39,938 nt of DNA. Source: Candidatus Omnitrophota bacterium (lineage in GTDB: Bacteria > Omnitrophota > Gorgyraeia > Zapsychrales > Fredricksoniimonadaceae). Positions 36,233 to 39,938 of the stretch are shown piece by piece. Below the pieces are notes generated by a model. The model worked only from the letters and a program-made list of their open reading frames with translations. It made no database searches and was not told the DNA's origin. How positions within the stretch are numbered: the first letter of the stretch is position 1; the number at the start of each line of letters is the position of its first letter. Both the position numbers and the translations under genes were made by a program. The DNA is taken from positions 1 through 39,938 of the forward strand of contig JAKFXC010000101.1 in the NCBI GenBank assembly GCA_021731625.1, written 5' to 3'.

Positions 36233-36487
36233 CTATTGCTTTTTCATACCGCAGCAACCACATGTATGCCCTTTGTCCGTAGCCTTAGGATCGTTCTTGA
36301 CCAAGGCCATGCCACACATAGAACAATTTCCTGGCTTATGACTTGTTATTTGAGCATGCATCGGACAGCCATACTCTTTATGCTTTGCCTGAGCAGACCT
36401 TTGACGCTTTCCCATAGACCATGCTGTACTCGTGCCGAATAAAATAGAAACAGACAATGTGGTTATCACCAAATGCTTAATGTTCAC
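36233..36487 (-). CDS. Small exported heavy-metal-binding-domain protein
   Basis: This 84-residue protein starts at GTG 36487, supported by AAGGAG. A signal peptide (about 1-24) is followed by a basic stretch. The domain YGCPMHAQITSHKPGNCSMCGMAL (39-62) is the YxCPMHPxI-x-PGxCPxCGMxL heavy-metal-binding domain seen in copper and other metal efflux proteins. A Cys/His tail (HTCGCCGMKK) adds more ligands. Here it stands alone, probably in the periplasm, between the two nitrate transporters. A role in metal buffering or delivery is possible. The ribosome binding site lies inside the end of the upstream narK. Confidence 0.78.
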   Translation of the reverse strand: MNIKHLVITTLSVSILFGTSTAWSMGKRQRSAQAKHKEYGCPMHAQITSHKPGNCSMCGMALVKNDPKATDKGHTCGCCGMKKQ

Positions 36488-36488
36488 A

Positions 36489-37991
36489 CTATTTTCTCCT
36501 TATAGATTCCTCAATGAACTGTGCCGATTCGGGATGTTTTGAACTCATCATTCGGACAATCACCGTATGCATCCACCAATAACAAATCAAAGACAAAACA
36601 AACATGAGCATCCAGCAGCTTGTCCATAATCCTGTATTTTTAAGTAAATATCCAAAGATGATGGGACAAAAAAAACCTCCCAATCCTCCCAGAACTCCGA
36701 CCATCCCTCCGACAACGCCGACCTCATTTGGAAAATAATCCGGAATATGTTTATAAACAGCCGCCTTCCCGATCCCCCAAACGATCCCCAAAACAAAGAC
36801 CAAGACTACAAAAATCCAGATGTTCGCCTGAAAATAAATACGTGTAATCCCCTTGGCTAGAAGTTCCCTTCTTTGTACTTTTTGGCCAACTTCTACAACT
36901 GATTCCTGCCAGACTTCTTTGGCAGGGAAAACTAGAAGCTTGTCGTCAAAGTCCTCTTTATGAATTTGTTTTTCAATCAGCGGATATGTTTTATCTCCAA
37001 CCACAACGAATTGAGGGCTAACTTCAGTCACAATCCCTGGTCCGACAGCCATGACTCCTTGACCCGGAGAATAGACATCCATTTTGGGGATACACAGCAT
37101 AAAGGAGATCATGCACGATGCACCCAGAACCCAATACATGACTTTTCGGGCGCCCCATTTATCAGATACCCATCCGCCAAGAGCGCGGATGACTCCGGAA
37201 GGAAAACTAAAACACGACGCTAAGATACCGGCGGTGACAAGCGGCAAATAATAAGCGCTGACAAAATACGGCACCAGCCACTGGGAAAAGCCCACAAAGC
37301 ATCCAAACACCAAAAAATAATACAGGCCAAACCGCCAAACTCGAATATTCTTAAGAGGGGCCAGCATGTCCACCCAATGCTTGTCGCTCGATGCCGGCTT
37401 CTTATTGATAGAAAAAAGAAACAACACAATGCCCATGAGAAAAAGGATTGCCGCATAATACTTTGGCAGCATCCTCCAGCCTTCGAGATTTGTCCCATTT
37501 TGAGTAAGAATATTTAGAAGTTTCGGAGCGAACAGTGTGGTCAAAGCCGCTCCGGCGTTTCCGGCTCCAAAAATTCCAAGCGCGGTTCCTTGGTTCTTTT
37601 TTGGATACCAGACAGACGAAAAAGCAATGCCAATGGAAAAACTCACCCCCACCAATCCAAACCCAAAACTGCAAAGAGCGAATTCTAAAAAGTTGTTCGC
37701 ATAAGATAATAAATACATCGGAATCGCACAGAGCAAAAGAAGCGTTCCAAAGACGGGCTTTCCTCCAAACTTATCCGTCAGCATTCCGGCCGGCAACCGA
37801 AAAATCGAACCCGTCAAGATCGGAATGCCCAACAGCCAGCCTATCTCAACCGGTCCCCAATTAAAGACTTGATTCGTCGACAGAAAAGTTACAAGCACTC
37901 CGTTAATCATCCATACTGCAAAACAAATCGTAAAAGCGAGAGTATTTAGAAAAAGAACTCTGTGAGATTGAGCCGTCGCCTGCTCTTGCAT
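36489..37991 (-). CDS. narK: NarK-family nitrate/nitrite transporter with extra soluble insert (500 aa)
   Basis: This 500-residue MFS transporter has the nitrate signature FGAGNAGAALTTLFAP (141-156) and the second one, GMVGVLGGLGGFFCP (near 429-443). Between the helices that end near residue 300 and restart near 389 there is an 85-residue polar insert (303-388). It includes VVVGDKTYPLIEK and VEVGQKVQRRELLAKG, which resemble beta strands of a lipoyl-like or barrel-sandwich domain. A typical NarK has only a short loop here. The insert is in frame and flanked by normal helices, so it is not an error. It starts 44 bp after the small membrane protein gene. Confidence 0.9.
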   Translation of the reverse strand: MQEQATAQSHRVLFLNTLAFTICFAVWMINGVLVTFLSTNQVFNWGPVEIGWLLGIPILTGSIFRLPAGMLTDKFGGKPVFGTLLLLCAIPMYLLSYANNFLEFALCSFGFGLVGVSFSIGIAFSSVWYPKKNQGTALGIFGAGNAGAALTTLFAPKLLNILTQNGTNLEGWRMLPKYYAAILFLMGIVLFLFSINKKPASSDKHWVDMLAPLKNIRVWRFGLYYFLVFGCFVGFSQWLVPYFVSAYYLPLVTAGILASCFSFPSGVIRALGGWVSDKWGARKVMYWVLGASCMISFMLCIPKMDVYSPGQGVMAVGPGIVTEVSPQFVVVGDKTYPLIEKQIHKEDFDDKLLVFPAKEVWQESVVEVGQKVQRRELLAKGITRIYFQANIWIFVVLVFVLGIVWGIGKAAVYKHIPDYFPNEVGVVGGMVGVLGGLGGFFCPIIFGYLLKNTGLWTSCWMLMFVLSLICYWWMHTVIVRMMSSKHPESAQFIEESIRRK

Positions 37992-38035
37992 TGTTACTTT
38001 TCTCCCTTAAACATTACCTAAACCAACGTCCTATC

Positions 38036-38308
38036 TTAGTCATTCTTCTTCTGATAAGTCTTACTTCGTCCTTCCGTCATGCCTTTTAGAAAATCCAAAT
38101 TCGTCAGAAAAATGCTGACGCCGCACGCCATAAAAGCCAACCCGCTTAAAATCACACTCGGCAGCAGATTCGCATATTTACCTTTGAAATAAGCTTCTAT
38201 ACCAGAGAGTAAAACCCAAATCTGCAAGAATATCGCGCCGAGACTGATGATCAAGGCCATCGTTTCCATCGTTTGGGCGAAATATTCTTTCTTATTTGAA
38301 AATCTCAT
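38036..38308 (-). CDS. Small two-helix membrane protein next to the Rieske gene
   Basis: This 90-residue protein has two membrane helices (about 16-36 and 50-69) joined by a short Lys/Tyr loop, with charged ends. It resembles the small membrane proteins (DUF6755-like, a hesitant match) found with Rieske and molybdoenzyme genes. Its ATG overlaps the Rieske stop codon by four bases (ATGA), so the two are coupled. It may anchor the electron-transfer subunits or help take electrons from quinol, but no heme or quinone ligands (His pairs) are seen in the helices. Confidence 0.6.
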   Translation of the reverse strand: MRFSNKKEYFAQTMETMALIISLGAIFLQIWVLLSGIEAYFKGKYANLLPSVILSGLAFMACGVSIFLTNLDFLKGMTEGRSKTYQKKND

Positions 38309-38847
38309 GCCAGCTCTCCTCGTTCCATTCCTGTAACATAAACCCCATCGGATAAAACCTCAATCTTAAGTTTAGGCAGTGCACGTTCCGGCGGACCATA
38401 CAAGACATCACCGGTGGTACCGTTAAACGCTCCTTTGTGGCACGGACAAAAAAGAATCTTTTCGTCTTTCTTCCAGATAACCGGGCATTGCAGATGTGTG
38501 CATTTCTGGCCGAAGGCGACAAATTCATCCTGATTTAGCCTTACGAGAATAGCCGGCTCTTTATATCCTGGCACTTCAAAAACATAGGATTCCCCGACAT
38601 TTAAATCTTCCTTATCAATAATCTTCATCGGCTTAAACGACCGCGATGTTATTTTAAACAGGCTGCTGAGCCAAACACCTGCCGTTCCCGCAAAAAAACC
38701 AAAAGAAACTAGTCCTAAATAACGGACAAAATCCCGTCGAGAAACGTTTGAATCTTGTTTCTGGTCAATGGGGAAATCTTCTGCCCATTTCGGCGTCTGT
38801 TTATATTTGTCTTTCAGTCTTTTTTCGATAGGGTTTTCTTGTGACAT
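38305..38847 (-). CDS. Rieske [2Fe-2S] protein with Tat signal
   Basis: The ATG at 38847 is preceded by AAAAAGGA, giving 180 residues. SRRDFVRYLG (36-45) followed by a hydrophobic helix is a twin-arginine signal anchor. The Rieske cluster ligands are C116 and H118 (CTHLQC) and C134 and H137 (CPCHKGAF), with the supporting Cys121 and Cys136 that form the usual disulfide. It would sit on the outer face of the membrane and pass electrons. A cytochrome b is not adjacent, so this is not a normal bc1 or b6f unit. Its neighbours make it a probable electron carrier of the nitrate-reducing enzyme. Confidence 0.9.
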   Translation of the reverse strand: MSQENPIEKRLKDKYKQTPKWAEDFPIDQKQDSNVSRRDFVRYLGLVSFGFFAGTAGVWLSSLFKITSRSFKPMKIIDKEDLNVGESYVFEVPGYKEPAILVRLNQDEFVAFGQKCTHLQCPVIWKKDEKILFCPCHKGAFNGTTGDVLYGPPERALPKLKIEVLSDGVYVTGMERGELA

Positions 38848-38858
38848 GGCATTCCTTT

Positions 38859-39467
38859 TTACACAATCCACGGTGGTGAATCTTCAATATTGGTGCTAAT
38901 AAAACTCAAAATGTCCATATTGATGGGATCTTCCGTATCCATCATGATATGAACCTTCGTCGTGATTGTCTGTTTTCCGAAAACAAACTGATTGTTCGCT
39001 TTATTTTTGCGCTGAGCTTCAATGACAGATTTGGGGCCAAAAAAAATGGCTTCCGACGGGCAAACGGTTGCGCACATCGGTTTCAATCCTACGGACGTCC
39101 GATCGTAACACATATCGCATTTAATCATCTGGGCCCGTGCCTTAAAAACTTTGGGGACACCGAAAGCGCAGGCGATTTGACAATTAGAACAACCGATACA
39201 GCGCGGCTTTAAGGATGATTGGACGACCCCATCATCCGTGCGCTTAATGGCATCGGCAGGACACACCGCCGCGCAAGCTGGATCATCGCAATGCATGCAC
39301 AGCGTTGGGCCGGTCTTGACGGATTCTGCCCGGTCTAACGGCTCTAAATGAATCATCGGCACGCCGCGATGCGTACCGCATTCCGCACATGCAGCCTCAC
39401 AGGCACGGCAACCAATACAACGCTGCGGATCAATAAATAAATCGTTTTCCTCTAGCCACGTGCTCAT
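38859..39467 (-). CDS. Four-cluster [4Fe-4S] ferredoxin subunit (NrfC/DmsB type)
   Basis: This 202-residue protein has four Cys groups typical of iron-sulfur subunits of molybdoenzymes: [35 protein letters not shown], and CDMC with CATVC. Each provides ligands so that four [4Fe-4S] clusters are made by the usual swap between groups. It passes electrons to the molybdopterin subunit encoded immediately upstream. There is no Tat signal or membrane span, so it lies on the cytoplasmic side or rides with its partner. The C-terminal part (about 145-202) after the last Cys motif is an unrecognised extension. GGAG precedes the ATG by 9 bases. Confidence 0.9.
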   Translation of the reverse strand: MSTWLEENDLFIDPQRCIGCRACEAACAECGTHRGVPMIHLEPLDRAESVKTGPTLCMHCDDPACAAVCPADAIKRTDDGVVQSSLKPRCIGCSNCQIACAFGVPKVFKARAQMIKCDMCYDRTSVGLKPMCATVCPSEAIFFGPKSVIEAQRKNKANNQFVFGKQTITTKVHIMMDTEDPINMDILSFISTNIEDSPPWIV

Positions 39468-39473
39468 AAAAGT

Positions 39474-39938
39474 TTACTCCTGGTTAACTTTTTCAATCCG
39501 TACCGCGCTCATTTTAAATTCTGGAATCTTCGATATAGGATCAAGGGCCCGCTGCGTCAATCGGTTGATCGAGCGTTTACCTCCCCAATGATAAGGAACA
39601 AAAATCGTATCAGGCCTGATTGTCTTAACAACCCTTGCCTTTAATTCCATTGAATCCCGTCGGGATATAATCTTCACCCAATCTCCTTCTTTGATACTGT
39701 ATTTATCCGCAAGGAGTGGATGGATTTCAACATACGGCTCAGGGCACTGGTCTGCCAAAAATCCAATGCGCCTCGTCTGCGTTCCGGAGAGAAAATGATA
39801 AATCACCCGTCCGCTCGTCAGATAAATTGGGTACTCCTCGTTTATAAGATCTGCGGAGGGCCGATACTCAACCACATTAAAATGAGCTTTCCCATCCGGA
39901 TGATAAAATTTACCATTTTCAAATAAACGCGGTGTCCC
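39474..39938 (-). CDS. Molybdopterin oxidoreductase catalytic subunit, C-terminal part (probably nitrate reductase)
   Basis: This gene enters from the right edge; the last 154 residues are visible and the frame is open to 39938. The end of the molybdopterin oxidoreductase family is clear: TPRLFENGKFYHPDGKAHF, then YPIYLTSGRVIYHFLSGTQTRR, EPYVEIHPLLADKYSIKEGDWVKI (the molybdopterin dinucleotide-binding barrel) and DTIFVPYHWGGKR. These segments resemble assimilatory-type and periplasmic nitrate reductases and formate dehydrogenases. Nitrate is favoured because two NarK genes and MobA follow in the same run. The active-site Cys or Sec and the N-terminal cluster lie outside the window, so substrate remains inferred. 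Confidence 0.82.
   Translation of the reverse strand, partial: GTPRLFENGKFYHPDGKAHFNVVEYRPSADLINEEYPIYLTSGRVIYHFLSGTQTRRIGFLADQCPEPYVEIHPLLADKYSIKEGDWVKIISRRDSMELKARVVKTIRPDTIFVPYHWGGKRSINRLTQRALDPISKIPEFKMSAVRIEKVNQE

Overview
The window reads as a chromosomal segment of a Gram-negative, uncultured-type bacterium. It has outer-membrane porins, lipoproteins and a periplasmic Pst system. Several proteins look like those I associate with Omnitrophota (former candidate phylum OP3): a 3057-residue exported giant protein with the N-terminal block typical of that group, a ParA-like ATPase with a carbohydrate-binding tail, and a small class III signal-peptide protein. The phylum call is inference from protein style; no rRNA or tRNA gene was found.

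Layout. Almost everything is on the minus strand. 1-5.0 kb is a housekeeping operon read right to left: rpsO, pnp, ftsK and a RodZ-like HTH gene cut by the window edge, with a clear sigma70-type promoter and a hairpin leader. 5.0-8.8 kb holds small lineage-type genes and the ParA-CBM fusion. 9.2-10.6 kb is an alginate-export-type porin with a strong intrinsic terminator. 10.9-12.2 kb is an orphan NuoF-like subunit. 12.3-19.2 kb is a phosphate regulon: phoB, a porin, pstS, pstC, pstA, pstB, phoU and arsC. Both the phoB and porin promoters carry 7-bp motifs repeated every 11 bp, and a perfect 33-bp inverted repeat sits between pstS and pstC. 19.3-28.5 kb is the giant gene. It combines peptidoglycan-binding-like, membrane-fusion-protein-like and TolC-like regions with long helical and unknown regions.

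28.5-33.5 kb holds two very short ORFs with strong ribosome binding sites, a lipoprotein, an adenylyl/cytidylyltransferase-fold protein, a PhoR-like kinase, a ZIP metal transporter, an exported FKBP isomerase and a stretch of apparently non-coding, hairpin-rich DNA. 33.5-39.9 kb looks somewhat more AT-rich and is a nitrate module read right to left: the C-terminus of a molybdopterin oxidoreductase (cut by the window end), a four-cluster ferredoxin subunit, a Tat-type Rieske protein, a small membrane protein, two NarK-family transporters flanking a heavy-metal-binding peptide, and a MOSC-MobA fusion.

How the genes work together. PhoR/PhoB would sense phosphate starvation and switch on the porin and Pst uptake system, with ArsC handling arsenate that enters by the same route. 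The right-hand module would import nitrate, reduce it at a molybdenum enzyme fed through Fe-S and Rieske carriers, and complete the cofactor with MobA.
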